This document shows, piece after piece, positions 17,815-27,331 of a stretch of DNA of 64,000 nucleotides. Source of the stretch: Clostridiales bacterium (lineage in GTDB: Bacteria > Bacillota > Clostridia > TANB77 > CAG-508); contig DQFO01000010.1 of NCBI GenBank assembly GCA_003525075.1, forward strand, positions 1 through 64,000. Direction: 5' to 3'. The position numbers and the translations under genes are program-made. The notes under the pieces were generated by a model. The model did no database searches, was not told the origin of the DNA, and saw nothing but the letters and a program-made list of their open reading frames with translations. How positions within the stretch are numbered: position 1 is the stretch's first letter; every line of letters begins with the position of its first letter.

Positions 17815-18519
17815 TTATATATTATCTACACCTAATTTTGAAAAAATACTGATATAATTGTTTCCTCCAATTATTATATGATCAATTAAATTTATCCCTA
17901 ATATTGTAGATGCCTTCTTTACTTCTCTAGTAAATTCAATATCATTTTTGCTTGGAGTTACATCTCCTGATGGATGATTGTGTACAAGTATAATTTGCAT
18001 TGCTTGTACTTTAACAGCTTCATTAAGTACATCTTTTATACTTGCTTTAACAAAATTTCCAGTTCCTTTTGCTATATCTTTTATTTTTAGTAATTTGTTT
18101 TTATTTCCAAGTATTACTACTTTCAGTATTTCCTGTTTTTCAAATCTCATTTCTTCAAATAGTATATCTACAACATCACTTGGCTTATTTATTGTTATAT
18201 TTTTATAATTGTCAATTGAATTCATTCTTGATGCTAATTCACATGTTGCTTTTATTTGAATTGCTTTTACTTTTCCAATTCCTTTTATCTTTATTAATTC
18301 TTCAATTGTTATGTCTCTTAAAAAATTCAAATTATTTTTATCTCGATTTTCGTTTAATAATAAGATTTTCTGTGCTAACTGTACTGATGTTTCTTCTCTC
18401 GTTCCACTTTTTATTATTATTGCTAATAATTCTGCATTTGTTAAATTTTTTTCTCCATATTGTTCTAATTTTTCATATGGTCTTTCCGTTACTGGTAAAT
18501 TTTTCATTTTAATTGGCAT
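17815..18519 (-). CDS. radC: RadC family protein (JAMM/MPN+ domain)
   Basis: 234 aa from ATG 18519, which follows AAAGGAAG; the longer frame to 18564 has no ribosome site. An N-terminal helix-hairpin-helix region (LIKIKGIGKVKAIQIKA) precedes a zinc-metalloprotease-like JAMM domain with HNHPSGD at about residues 178-184 and a downstream DH. Historically named for DNA repair, its true activity is unsettled. The radC-mreB junction is conserved across many bacteria and supports the identification. It probably starts the cell-shape transcription unit. Confidence 0.93.
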   Translation of the reverse strand: MPIKMKNLPVTERPYEKLEQYGEKNLTNAELLAIIIKSGTREETSVQLAQKILLLNENRDKNNLNFLRDITIEELIKIKGIGKVKAIQIKATCELASRMNSIDNYKNITINKPSDVVDILFEEMRFEKQEILKVVILGNKNKLLKIKDIAKGTGNFVKASIKDVLNEAVKVQAMQIILVHNHPSGDVTPSKNDIEFTREVKKASTILGINLIDHIIIGGNNYISIFSKLGVDNI

Positions 18520-18722
18520 GTTATATTCTTCCTTTCTTTTTATTTTTTGTATTTGCCATACCAATCTTCTTTTATATTTCCTTACGGAATCCCCCTATTA
18601 TTGTGTTATCATTATACATTGCTTTTATGTTTTTTTCAAGTATTATTTTATAAATATAATAATATTTAAAATACATTTCTACCTTATTCTAGAAATATTG
18701 TATATTTGGAAAATATTGTTTC

Positions 18723-18751
18723 TTTAAAAATATTTTTATTCATTGTATAAT
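18723..18751 (+). promoter_or_regulatory. Sigma-A-type promoter upstream of the MecA-like gene
   Basis: TTTAAA (18723-18728), a 17-base spacer and a perfect TATAAT (18746-18751) lie just upstream of the TTGGAGG ribosome site of the gene at 18775. The -35 box is weak. Confidence 0.5.
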
Positions 18752-18774
18752 ATAAATATATTGGAGGTTTCTAT

Positions 18775-19327
18775 ATGAGATTTGAAAAAATAACTGATAA
18801 CAAAATTAAAATATTTTTTTCTTTTGATGATATGAATAAAAATCATATTTCAAGGAAAATATTATTTTCAAATAATGCCTTTTCTCAAAATTTTATCCAG
18901 TCTGTTTTAAAAAGTGCTGAACAAAATCTTAACTTTAAAATTGAAAATGAAAATATTTTAATTGAAATTTTAAATTATAATGATGGTTGTGTTTTTACAG
19001 TTACCAAAGTTGATTCTAATTTTATTGAAAATATTGGAAATAATATTTTTTATAAATTTAATAAGTTTGAAGATTTTTTAGCCTTTTGTACATATATAAA
19101 AAATATGAATTGGTCTGTTTTTGAATCATTTTCTTTATTTTTGTTGAATAGTACTTATTATCTACATTCATTTAACAATATTTCTAATAATTTAGATAGT
19201 ATTCTTTGTGAATTTAGTACAAAAAAAGACTTTTCTTCACGGATTTTTAGGTATTTTAAATGAGTATGGGAAAAATGTTTTTATTACTGATGCTATAAAT
19301 GAGTGTATAAATACATTTACTTTATAA
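18775..19327 (+). pseudogene. MecA-family adaptor protein gene with a frameshift
   Basis: MecA proteins deliver substrates to ClpC and negatively control competence. The N-terminus MRFEKITDNKIKIFFSFDDM matches the MecA start (R-I-N-x-N-x-I-K), and the TTGGAGG site is strong. The first frame stops at 19263, after RYFK. Reading on in the +1 frame gives GFLGILNEYGKNVFITDAIN then ECINTFTL, ending at TAA 19325-19327. This looks like the usual MecA C-terminal helix with its EYG motif. The span is 553 bases, one more than a multiple of three. A run of seven A near 19220 is the likely slip point. The full product would be about 183 aa. It could be a real mutation, a homopolymer error or phase variation. 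Confidence 0.7.
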
Positions 19328-19332
19328 CATAT

Positions 19333-19365
19333 AAAAAATCAAAGGATTAGTTCCTTTGATTTTTT
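19333..19365. terminator. Bidirectional terminator between mecA-like and M23 genes
   Basis: AAAAAATCAAAGGA (19333-19346) pairs perfectly with TCCTTTGATTTTTT (19352-19365) around a 5-base loop, with A and T tracts on both sides. Confidence 0.9.
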
Positions 19366-19366
19366 A

Positions 19367-20356
19367 TTAATATACATAGTTTTGTGGGTTATATGCAACT
19401 CCATTAACTCTTATTTCTAAATGTAAATGTGGTCCTGTACTATTTCCTGTTGAACCTACTGCTGCTATTGTTTCTCCTTGGCTTACTTTATCTCCTACTT
19501 CTACATATAATTTACTACAATGTCCATAATATGTTTCTATTCCATTTCCATGTGAAATTACAATCATTTTTCCATATGCTCTCTTTGTTCCTGAAAATGT
19601 TACTGTTCCAGCAGCTGCTGCTTTTATTGGTGTTCCTGTTGATGCTGCTATATCTAATCCTGTATGTGCTCCAGATCTAACTCTACTAATAGATCCAAAT
19701 CTTGATGTTATTGTTCCTGAAATAGGCCTAATTAAGTTTAATCCTATTCCTATACTCTGATATGATAAATTTGCAGATGTATTTACTTTTCCTGAATTTT
19801 TAGCTACTTTAGGTAGTTCTACTTTTTTTACATATAAATCTGCTACAACTGTTTCTACATCTGAAAATTCCTCTAAATTTGTTTCATACATTTCTGTTAT
19901 TACTATCTCATCTGCATTTGTACTCTCTTTTTCTTTTAGTTGATTTACAATTTCTTCTGCTGATGCAAAATCAGATACATATGCTTTTATTTCTTCTCCA
20001 ATTGATATAGCATAATAATTATAATATGTAATTCCTTGTTTTTTTACAGTTTCAAATATTTCGTCATCATTTGTTACTATATTTCTTTTTAATAAACACA
20101 TTTTATATTCCGGCATAGCTTCCATTTGAACAAATGCAACATTTGATTGTCCATCTCCACTTTCCATATATTTATTTATTTTAGCTTGTAATTTGCTTTT
20201 ATCTTTACTATAACCTATCTGTTCTCCATTTAAAGTTACACCATATATTGGCTTAAAAAATAAAGCTACTGCACAGATTATTAACAATATAGAAATTCCT
20301 AAAAGTATTATAAGTTTTATTGTTTTTCTTGCTAATACTAGTATTTTTTTTACCAT
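19367..20356 (-). CDS. Membrane-anchored M23 family metallopeptidase
   Basis: 329 aa after AGGAG. A membrane helix (about residues 14-34) anchors a region of unclear fold (about 40-190). The C-terminal LytM/M23 zinc endopeptidase domain follows, with HTGLDIA near residue 233 and HLHLEIRVNG near 312; these carry the expected His/Asp and His-x-His zinc ligands. Such enzymes cut peptide crosslinks in peptidoglycan or act in spore engulfment, like SpoIIQ. SpoIIQ often lacks a zinc ligand; here both motifs look intact, so it is probably active. The gene stands alone between terminators. Confidence 0.88.
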   Translation of the reverse strand: MVKKILVLARKTIKLIILLGISILLIICAVALFFKPIYGVTLNGEQIGYSKDKSKLQAKINKYMESGDGQSNVAFVQMEAMPEYKMCLLKRNIVTNDDEIFETVKKQGITYYNYYAISIGEEIKAYVSDFASAEEIVNQLKEKESTNADEIVITEMYETNLEEFSDVETVVADLYVKKVELPKVAKNSGKVNTSANLSYQSIGIGLNLIRPISGTITSRFGSISRVRSGAHTGLDIAASTGTPIKAAAAGTVTFSGTKRAYGKMIVISHGNGIETYYGHCSKLYVEVGDKVSQGETIAAVGSTGNSTGPHLHLEIRVNGVAYNPQNYVY

Positions 20357-20524
20357 TAATTTTTCTCCTGTTCATTTTTTATTATTTATTTCGAGATTTT
20401 TTTATATTTTATATTACTTTTACTATTTTTAGCAATTTTTATTATTTACCGTTTTTTAGATATATCTTTTCTTTTTCTCTTTTATTATCTCTTTTTCTTT
20501 CGTTTTCTCCTTTTTGTACAAATT

Positions 20525-20567
20525 AAAATGAAATTCAAATTTCCGTAGGAAAATAGAATTTCATTTT
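20525..20567 (-). terminator. Terminator after the Coat F pair
   Basis: AAAATGAAATTC (20525-20536) pairs with GAATTTCATTTT (20556-20567), nine bases past the stop of the small spore gene at 20576. Confidence 0.7.
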
Positions 20568-20575
20568 AGTCTTTT

Positions 20576-20818
20576 CTATTGAAATTGTCTTTTTAAATCT
20601 TCAATTTCTTTTGTTTCTGCTTTTGAAGATGGATTTGAATATCCTTTTATATTAGCGATTTTTACTAAATCATATTGTAAGCTTTCTTCATTATTTCTTA
20701 TTTGTTGAAGTGTTTGTCTTAATCCTATATTTTCACATTCACATATCGCATTTTGATAGTCATTTATACTAAACTTTAAATCTTTTATAATATCATTTAT
20801 CATTGTTTTTTCTTCCAT
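20576..20818 (-). CDS. Coat F domain spore coat protein
   Basis: 80 aa. It fits the small Coat F (CotF-like) family of spore coat proteins: a helical bundle with ICECENIGLRQTLQQIRNN and a following KIANIKGYSNP, which resembles the family's GWY/GY-P ending. AAAGG precedes the ATG. It lies 27 bases downstream of a second, related small gene, so the two are probably one transcript made in the mother cell. No membrane segment is present. Confidence 0.8.
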   Translation of the reverse strand: MEEKTMINDIIKDLKFSINDYQNAICECENIGLRQTLQQIRNNEESLQYDLVKIANIKGYSNPSSKAETKEIEDLKRQFQ

Positions 20819-20845
20819 TTTTTCAACCTTTCTGATATAAAATTT

Positions 20846-21034
20846 TTATGTGTTTAAAAAACTTGTAAGTAATTGTTTTGTATTTAATGCTTCTTGTGCA
20901 ATATTATTAAACATTTGTTGTACCTGTATGTCTTGTATTTGAGATAAATATATGTTTATTTTTTGATATTTGTTTTCATTTAAGAAAATTATTTGTCTTA
21001 TATGTTCTAATTCTAATTCTGTTAGATCTGGCAT
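20846..21034 (-). CDS. Small Coat F-like spore protein
   Basis: 62 aa from ATG 21034 (MPDLTELELEHIRQII), six bases after AAAGGA; a longer start at 21049 has no ribosome site. It is wholly helical, ending QEALNTKQLLTSFLNT. Paired short Coat F-like genes are common in Clostridia and this is the upstream partner of the gene at 20576. The protein would be a minor coat component; its exact role is unknown. Confidence 0.72.
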   Translation of the reverse strand: MPDLTELELEHIRQIIFLNENKYQKINIYLSQIQDIQVQQMFNNIAQEALNTKQLLTSFLNT

Positions 21035-21093
21035 TTTAGTTCCTTTCATACATAATTTTTCTTAGTATTTCAAAATTAAATTTATTTATACAA

Positions 21094-21134
21094 AAAATAG
21101 CCTAAGTTCTTTATTTAATATTTTAGGCTATTTT
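21094..21134 (-). terminator. Terminator after pcrA
   Basis: AAAATAGCCTAA (21094-21105) and TTAGGCTATTTT (21123-21134) form a perfect 12-bp stem just past the helicase stop. Confidence 0.85.
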
Positions 21135-21141
21135 CATATTT

Positions 21142-23487
21142 TTATATTATCTCTAAATTTGCAAATTTTGCCATTAATCTTTTATGACCAAATTTGTCAA
21201 AATTAATATCAACTTTTAAATCATCACCTTCAGGTTCAACATAATTTATTATTCCTTCTCCAAATTTTTTGTGATATACTTTTGTTCCTGCTTGATATTG
21301 TGATAAATCAATACCTTTACTTTGATTCTTTTTATTCAAATTATTTAAGAAACTTTCTGCTGTTCTAAACCCATATCCTGAGTTTTCACTTGTTTTTTCA
21401 TTATTATTTCTTGAACCAAATATATTTGATGCTGATGTTGCATATTGTGGTTCTTGAATTTTATATGATTTAATATTTCCATTATTCCTGCTTCCATAAC
21501 TCCAAGAATATCCACTATCTCCAAAACTTGATTTTTCATAAGTAATTCCACTTCCCATTGCTTCCTCATATCCATCTACCATTTCAGCTGGAATTTCTTT
21601 CAAAAATCTTGATGGTTGATTAAATGATGTTGATCCAAATGTTGTACGTTGTTTACTTCTTGTTAAAAATAGTTTTTCTCTTGCTCTTGTTACTCCTACA
21701 TAGCATAAACGTCTTTCTTCTTCAATATCTTTATCTTCTCCAATTGATTTAAAACCTGGGAATACGCCTTCTTCCATTCCTACTAAAAATACTACTGGGA
21801 ATTCAAGCCCTTTTGCACTATGTAATGTCATCAATGTTACAGAATCTTCTGTTTCTTCTACATTGTCTAAATCACTTGATAATGTTATTCCTTCTAAGAA
21901 TTCACTTAATGTGTTTTCAGCTGATTCTTCTTCAAATTCTGTTGCTACATTTAAAAATTCTTCAAGGTTTGCAATTCTATTTTCTGCTTCTATTGTGTTT
22001 TCTGTTTCAAGTGCTTTTGTATAACCTGTATCTCTTAATATTTTTTGTATTAATTCAGATATTTTTAAATTATCTTTTTGAACCATGAATTCTTCCATAC
22101 AGTTTATAAATTCTCTTGAATTTGTATAAACTCTGTTTAATCCATAACTTTGTGCATTTTTTATTACTTCATACATAGATGTTCCAGTTTGCTCTGCTGT
22201 TTGTTCAACTGCTTCTAAACTTGTTTTTCCAATTCCTCTTTTTGGTTCATTTATTATTCTATTCAAACTTAAATTGTCTGATGGATTTTGTACTAATCTC
22301 AAATAAGAAATTATGTCTTTAATTTCCTTTCTTTCATAGAATTTTAATCCTCCAACAATTTTATATGGTAATGCTTCTCTTCGTAAAATTTCCTCTATTG
22401 CTCTTGATTGTGTATTCATTCTATATAATACTGCAAAATCTGAATATTTATAATTATTCTTTTTTCTTAATTCTTCTATTTTATCTACAATGTATTTTCC
22501 TTCATCATATTCATTATCAGAACAATATACTTCTGGTAATTCACCTTCTCCATTTTCTGTCCATAATTTTTTTTCATATTTTACTTCATTGTTTTTTATA
22601 ATTGCATTTGCTATATTTAATATATTTCCTGTACATCTATAGTTCTGCTCTAATTTGATTATTTTAGTTCCAGGAAAGTCTTTTTCAAAATTTAATATAT
22701 TAGCAATATCTGCACCTCTAAAACTATATATTCCTTGGTCATTGTCTCCTACGGCTGTAATGTTTCCATTCTTTGATGCTAATAATGTTACAAGTGTAAA
22801 TTGTGATTTATTTGTATCTTGATACTCATCTACCAATATATATTTGAATTTATCTGAATAATATTGTAATACATCTACATTTTCTAATAAAATTTTAATT
22901 GTATAATTTATTATATCATCAAAATCTATTGCATTATTCTCTTTTAATCTTTTTTGATACATTTCATATACTTCTGCAATTTTTTCTCTTCTATAATCTC
23001 CATGTACTTTTGCACTATATGCATCTGGTTCTAACATATCATTTTTTGCATTGCTTATCTCTGATAAACATGATCTGTCATTTAATATTTTTTCATCTAT
23101 GTCTAATTCTTTTAAGCATCGTTTTACAAGTGTTTTTTGATCTGATGAATCAAAGATTATGAATGACGAATCAAATCCGATTCTATCTATAAATTTTCTT
23201 AAAATTCGTACACATATTGAATGGAATGTTCCGACCCACATGTCTTTTGCTTTATCTCCAACTAGCAATTCTATTCTTTCTTTCATTTCATTTGCTGCTT
23301 TATTTGTAAATGTTATTGCTAATATATTCCATGGTAATACATTTTTTTCCTGTAATAAATATGCTATTTTATGTGTTAATACTTTTGTTTTTCCGCTTCC
23401 TGCACCTGCTATTACAAGACATGGTCCTTCTGTATTTACTACTGCTTCATATTGTTTGTCATTTAATCCTTTTAATATATCTTCCAT
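21142..23487 (-). CDS. pcrA: ATP-dependent DNA helicase PcrA/UvrD
   Basis: 781 aa from ATG 23487, after AGGAAGGA. This superfamily 1A 3'-5' helicase acts in excision repair and plasmid replication and clears RecA filaments. Motifs appear in order: Q-motif LNDKQYEAV, Walker A IAGAGSGKT, Ia TFTNKAANEM, II DEYQDTN, III GDNDQGIYSFRGA, IV EQNYRC, V TLHSAKGLEF and VI GVTRAREKL. The C-terminal extension ends in the PcrA-type KVYHKKFGEGIINYVE domain, which in PcrA contacts RNA polymerase. It appears to be a single-gene unit. Confidence 0.95.
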   Translation of the reverse strand: MEDILKGLNDKQYEAVVNTEGPCLVIAGAGSGKTKVLTHKIAYLLQEKNVLPWNILAITFTNKAANEMKERIELLVGDKAKDMWVGTFHSICVRILRKFIDRIGFDSSFIIFDSSDQKTLVKRCLKELDIDEKILNDRSCLSEISNAKNDMLEPDAYSAKVHGDYRREKIAEVYEMYQKRLKENNAIDFDDIINYTIKILLENVDVLQYYSDKFKYILVDEYQDTNKSQFTLVTLLASKNGNITAVGDNDQGIYSFRGADIANILNFEKDFPGTKIIKLEQNYRCTGNILNIANAIIKNNEVKYEKKLWTENGEGELPEVYCSDNEYDEGKYIVDKIEELRKKNNYKYSDFAVLYRMNTQSRAIEEILRREALPYKIVGGLKFYERKEIKDIISYLRLVQNPSDNLSLNRIINEPKRGIGKTSLEAVEQTAEQTGTSMYEVIKNAQSYGLNRVYTNSREFINCMEEFMVQKDNLKISELIQKILRDTGYTKALETENTIEAENRIANLEEFLNVATEFEEESAENTLSEFLEGITLSSDLDNVEETEDSVTLMTLHSAKGLEFPVVFLVGMEEGVFPGFKSIGEDKDIEEERRLCYVGVTRAREKLFLTRSKQRTTFGSTSFNQPSRFLKEIPAEMVDGYEEAMGSGITYEKSSFGDSGYSWSYGSRNNGNIKSYKIQEPQYATSASNIFGSRNNNEKTSENSGYGFRTAESFLNNLNKKNQSKGIDLSQYQAGTKVYHKKFGEGIINYVEPEGDDLKVDINFDKFGHKRLMAKFANLEII

Positions 23488-23517
23488 TATTTTTTCCTTC
23501 CTCATAAGCATAAAATT

Positions 23518-23545
23518 AAACGGATATTTTTTCGAATATCCGTTT
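23518..23545 (-). terminator. Terminator between the DUF2207 gene and pcrA
   Basis: AAACGGATATT (23518-23528) pairs with AATATCCGTTT (23535-23545) around a 6-base loop, followed by a T-rich run on the minus strand. Confidence 0.8.
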
Positions 23546-23615
23546 GAATTATACTATATTTTATTTTTTTTTACAAGGCTTTTATCATAATTATTTTTAT
23601 CACATATTTAGGAAA

Positions 23616-25485
23616 TTACCAAGAACCTCCTCCTCCTCCTCCAGAGCCTCCTCCAGATGAGCCGCCACCAGATGAACCTCCATCACTGCTTGTTGGACTA
23701 GAAGACATTGCTGTTGTTGCAGCAGCCATTGTAGTATTCATAAATAAACTAAATTCATTCATATTAAAATCACCTTCAAAATCATACCAATCTGGAGCTT
23801 TTAAAGCTATTGTTTCAAATTGTTTCATCCATATTTGTGACACACCTAAAGCATATGTATATGGTAATATATTATAAAAATATTCTGGATTTTGTTCTAC
23901 TAAGCCCTCTAGTTGAGGCTTTTCAGCAGTTTCTAGAAATCTTTTAAATCCTTTTACTTTTCCAAATAATTCATTTCCGTACTTCGTTCTTTTGGGCATT
24001 ATTTTTATAAATATACATAAAATCATTATACATATTATTCCAATAAAATATGAAAATAAATATGTGTCATTATTTAATAGTGCTGGCAATACAATTGCAG
24101 TCCAAGGAATTCCTCCAAATCCTAGTCCCCATATTACTCCAAAGATTTTTATTGATATTGATGTATTTCCAAACAGCATTCCAAATAAAACAGAAAAACC
24201 TATCAATGGAAATAATATTGCAAATATTAAATTTGTCAATTCAGTATATTCTAAAACTGGTTTTATTGTAATTATGCAAAACATAAAAATAGCCAAAACT
24301 ATAAGTATTTTTTCACATATAATTGATTTTGAATCAAACATTTGCTCTTTATTCTCTTTAGTATTCATATTGCTTTTTATTTTATCTACTGTTTTATAAA
24401 ACTTATCATACAACAATGATGATGTTACCGAATCTCTTCCATCTAAAAATAATCCATCCAAAAAAGCTCTTTCATTTTCATTATTTCCATCATAATCTTT
24501 AAGTTTATCAAATTTTAAACTTTTTATTTTTCTAAATACTCCTTGTTCTTCTATTTGCTCAATTTTTAAATATCCTTTATTTGCTAAATAAACAAGTAAT
24601 GAAATAATTGATGTATTATTTGCACCTTCTTTATATATATATCCAATTTCAGCTGAATTAAATCCTTCTGGTGGATAAAATTCTATTGTTTCTACTACCT
24701 TATCGCCTTTTCCATATTTCATCCATAATAAAATAGCAATTAAAGACACACATATAGAAATTACTATTATTATAATTGAAAACATGTCCATCTTGAAACC
24801 AGCATTAATAAAATATCCTTCTGGCAAAGTAAGTCTAATTGTTACTCCTTCTCCTACATTTAATGATTTATTTGTAGAACCATTTATAGTATTTCCATCT
24901 ACATTAAAAGAAATATTAGAACTACTGGTTGAACCTTTCCTTCCACTTGAAAAACCTAATAATGTTTGGTCAAATGTTTTCGGCATTTTTATTGTAAATG
25001 ATAATTTTTTTATTGTTGTGTCCCATTCATTTCCAATTAAATTATAATATAGTTCATCCACATCTTTTAAAGAGTCTTTCCCTATATTATAAGTATACTT
25101 TATTGTATATGAATGCTTCCCTGTTAATGTCTGTCCGCTACTTCCTATTTTTATAACTTTATATCCATTTTCTATATAAGTAGTATAACTTTCACTAACA
25201 CTAATATTAGTTATTTGAGCCTTATTGCTTGATTTTGTTCCATCTGTTCTTGTTATATTATTTGTTATTGGTATCTTTCTGAATATTCCGATGTCTAGCA
25301 CTATCAAAATATGTTGTTATTTCTTCTGTTATGTCAAATGTATTATCTTCATTTACAACCATATTAATATTATAATTATCAATTGTATATCCTCCACTTG
25401 AAGTTATTGCAAAAATTTTATTTGGAATTATACATAATAATAAAATCAAACACAAAATAATATATTTTAAATATTGTTTTTTCAT
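23616..25485 (-). pseudogene. DUF2207 membrane protein gene with a single-base frameshift
   Basis: Two frames together give one DUF2207 protein of about 622 aa. The first (ATG 25485) holds the signal peptide and ...EEITTYFDSARH, then drifts to a stop near 25258. The second frame resumes with GIFRKIP, and the join HGIFRKIP is the family's HGIYRxIP-type signature. One extra base at 25290 restores the match. Downstream are the beta-rich extracellular domain, a helix near residue 260 (MFSIIIIVISICVSLIAILL), a cytoplasmic DUF2207 region, further helices and a Gly/Ser-rich tail ending GGGGGGSW. DUF2207 genes often travel with lemA, as here; their function is unknown. The break is not in a homopolymer. 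Confidence 0.85.
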
Positions 25486-25556
25486 TTTAAATTTTATTCC
25501 TTTCTATCTTCACTTAAAGACATACATCGTAATGAATGACTTTATTTTCTTTCAAA

Positions 25557-26105
25557 CTATAATTCTACATTTACATTATTTTTTTCTTCTGATTTGGCTT
25601 CAAACATATTAGCTTGTTTAAACCCAAAAATTTTTGCAATTATATTACTTGGAAACATCTGTATTTGATTATTCAATATTCTAACTGTTCCATTATAATA
25701 CTTTCTACTATTTGCTATATCATCTTCAATTTTGGTCAATTCCTTACTTAATTGTGAAAAATTACTACTCGCTTTCAATTCAGGATAATTTTCTGAAATA
25801 GCCATAATTTTTGAAATTTCTTGTGTTAATTGTTCATTCATATTAATTTTGTTATTTGTTGTCATTGCATCATAACTATTAGTTCTTAATTTTGTTATTT
25901 CACTAAATATCTCTTTTTCATATTCAGCATATCCTTTTACACTCTCAACCAAATTTGGCACTAAATCCCATCTTTTCTTTAAATATACGTCCATTGTTGA
26001 AAATGCTTCTTTTACTAAGTTGTTTGACTTTACTAAAGAATTATATTGAATAAAAACATATACTAATATTACAATAAGTATTAAAATTACAATTCCTATT
26101 TCCAT
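25557..26105 (-). CDS. lemA: LemA family membrane protein
   Basis: 182 aa after TGAGGTG. An N-terminal membrane helix (residues 3-22) leads into the helical LemA core, with YNSLVKSNNLVKEAFSTMDV and KKRWDLVPNLVESVKGYAEY, the most conserved family block, and a C-terminal FPSNIIAKIFGF. The biochemical function is not established; LemA and DUF2207 are a recurrent pair in Firmicutes. It lies between a short and a full-length DUF2207 copy, with gaps of 71 and 25 bases, so all three probably form one transcript. Confidence 0.93.
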   Translation of the reverse strand: MEIGIVILILIVILVYVFIQYNSLVKSNNLVKEAFSTMDVYLKKRWDLVPNLVESVKGYAEYEKEIFSEITKLRTNSYDAMTTNNKINMNEQLTQEISKIMAISENYPELKASSNFSQLSKELTKIEDDIANSRKYYNGTVRILNNQIQMFPSNIIAKIFGFKQANMFEAKSEEKNNVNVEL

Positions 26106-26130
26106 CTTTTCACCTCAAATTAAATTTCTT

Positions 26131-27222
26131 TTACAATTGTTTTAATAAAAAATTCAAAAAATCTTGCATACATAAATCTTCTTTTGAATTATACCAACTA
26201 GGTATTTTTAAGTCCATTTCTTTAAAATATTTCATCCATATTTCATACTCATCTAAAACATATATATATGATAATATATCATAAAAATATTTAGAATCTT
26301 GCATAATTAATCTTTTTAGCTGGGATTTTTCAGTTATCTTAAAAAATCTTCTAAATCCTTTTATTTTTACAAATAATTCATTTCCATATTGTGTTCTTTT
26401 GTGCATTTTTACCATAAATATTATTAAAATTATTATACATATTATTTCTATAATATATAATAATAAATTATTTTTATTAGCCAATAATGCTGGCCATATT
26501 ATATTAATTAGTGTTGGTATAATACATATGTTTCCAAAAATTGCCAAAACTATTTTCGTTGTCTTTGGTCCATTTCCCCAAATTGATATAAATAAAAAAA
26601 CAAATCCTATAATTGTAATTATCATTTGAAACAGTGCTAATATCCATCCAAATATAATTCCATAAAATTCAATAATTGGCTTTATCGTAATTAAAGCATA
26701 CATCAATAAAATCATAGCTGTGAGGTTTTTTATAACCTTTTTTGGTCTTGGAAGAAAAAATTTTTCTTTATTCTCCTTATTATCACTTATAATCTTTTTT
26801 ACTTTTTCTGTCGCTTTCTCAAAATTATCTTTCAACTGAAGTCCTGTTACTGAATTGTCACTATGAAAAAATAATTCCTCAAGAAATATTTTTTCAATTT
26901 CATTATTTCCTTCATATTCTTTAATTTTTATAATTCTAAAGCCTTTACTTTTCTTAAAAATTCCTTGATCTGTAGTTTGTTCAATCTTCAAATAGCCTTT
27001 ATTTGCTAAATAAATAAGTAATGACACAACATCTTTTTTATCTATATATCTTTTATATATATATCCCGTTTCTAAAGAATTACATTCTTTAGGAGGGTAA
27101 AATTCTTCAATTACTTCCATGTCATTATCTTCTTTTCCATATTTCAACCATAAATAAAATGTAATTAAAACAAACATTATTGAAATCGCCATTATCATGA
27201 TTGAATAAATATCTATCTTCAT
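26131..27222 (-). CDS. Short DUF2207 paralogue lacking the extracellular domain
   Basis: 363 aa. It aligns by eye with the C-terminal half of the neighbouring DUF2207 protein: YPPKECNSLETGYIYK against YPPEGFNSAEIGYIYK, and the shared LANKGYLKIEQ and QYGNELF. The N-terminal extracellular domain and Gly-rich tail are absent. The ATG has a strong GGAGG site, so the gene appears deliberately short rather than broken. It begins with a membrane helix, then a cytoplasmic domain, then three to four more helices. It leads the lemA cluster. It may modulate or replace its full-length partner; that is inference. Confidence 0.82.
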   Translation of the reverse strand: MKIDIYSIMIMAISIMFVLITFYLWLKYGKEDNDMEVIEEFYPPKECNSLETGYIYKRYIDKKDVVSLLIYLANKGYLKIEQTTDQGIFKKSKGFRIIKIKEYEGNNEIEKIFLEELFFHSDNSVTGLQLKDNFEKATEKVKKIISDNKENKEKFFLPRPKKVIKNLTAMILLMYALITIKPIIEFYGIIFGWILALFQMIITIIGFVFLFISIWGNGPKTTKIVLAIFGNICIIPTLINIIWPALLANKNNLLLYIIEIICIIILIIFMVKMHKRTQYGNELFVKIKGFRRFFKITEKSQLKRLIMQDSKYFYDILSYIYVLDEYEIWMKYFKEMDLKIPSWYNSKEDLCMQDFLNFLLKQL

Positions 27223-27297
27223 TTTTATAATCCTCCCACATTTCTTAATAATTTTATTGTATCATACCTCAAATTTTTTTACTAGATATTCATAAAA

Positions 27298-27322
27298 AAA
27301 ACACTTCATTTTGAAGTGTTTT
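27298..27322 (-). terminator. Terminator after the oleate hydratase gene
   Basis: AAAACACTTC (27298-27307) pairs with GAAGTGTTTT (27313-27322), ten bases after the stop codon. Nearly the same hairpin recurs at 46243-46262. Confidence 0.85.
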
Positions 27323-27331
27323 CTCTATATA

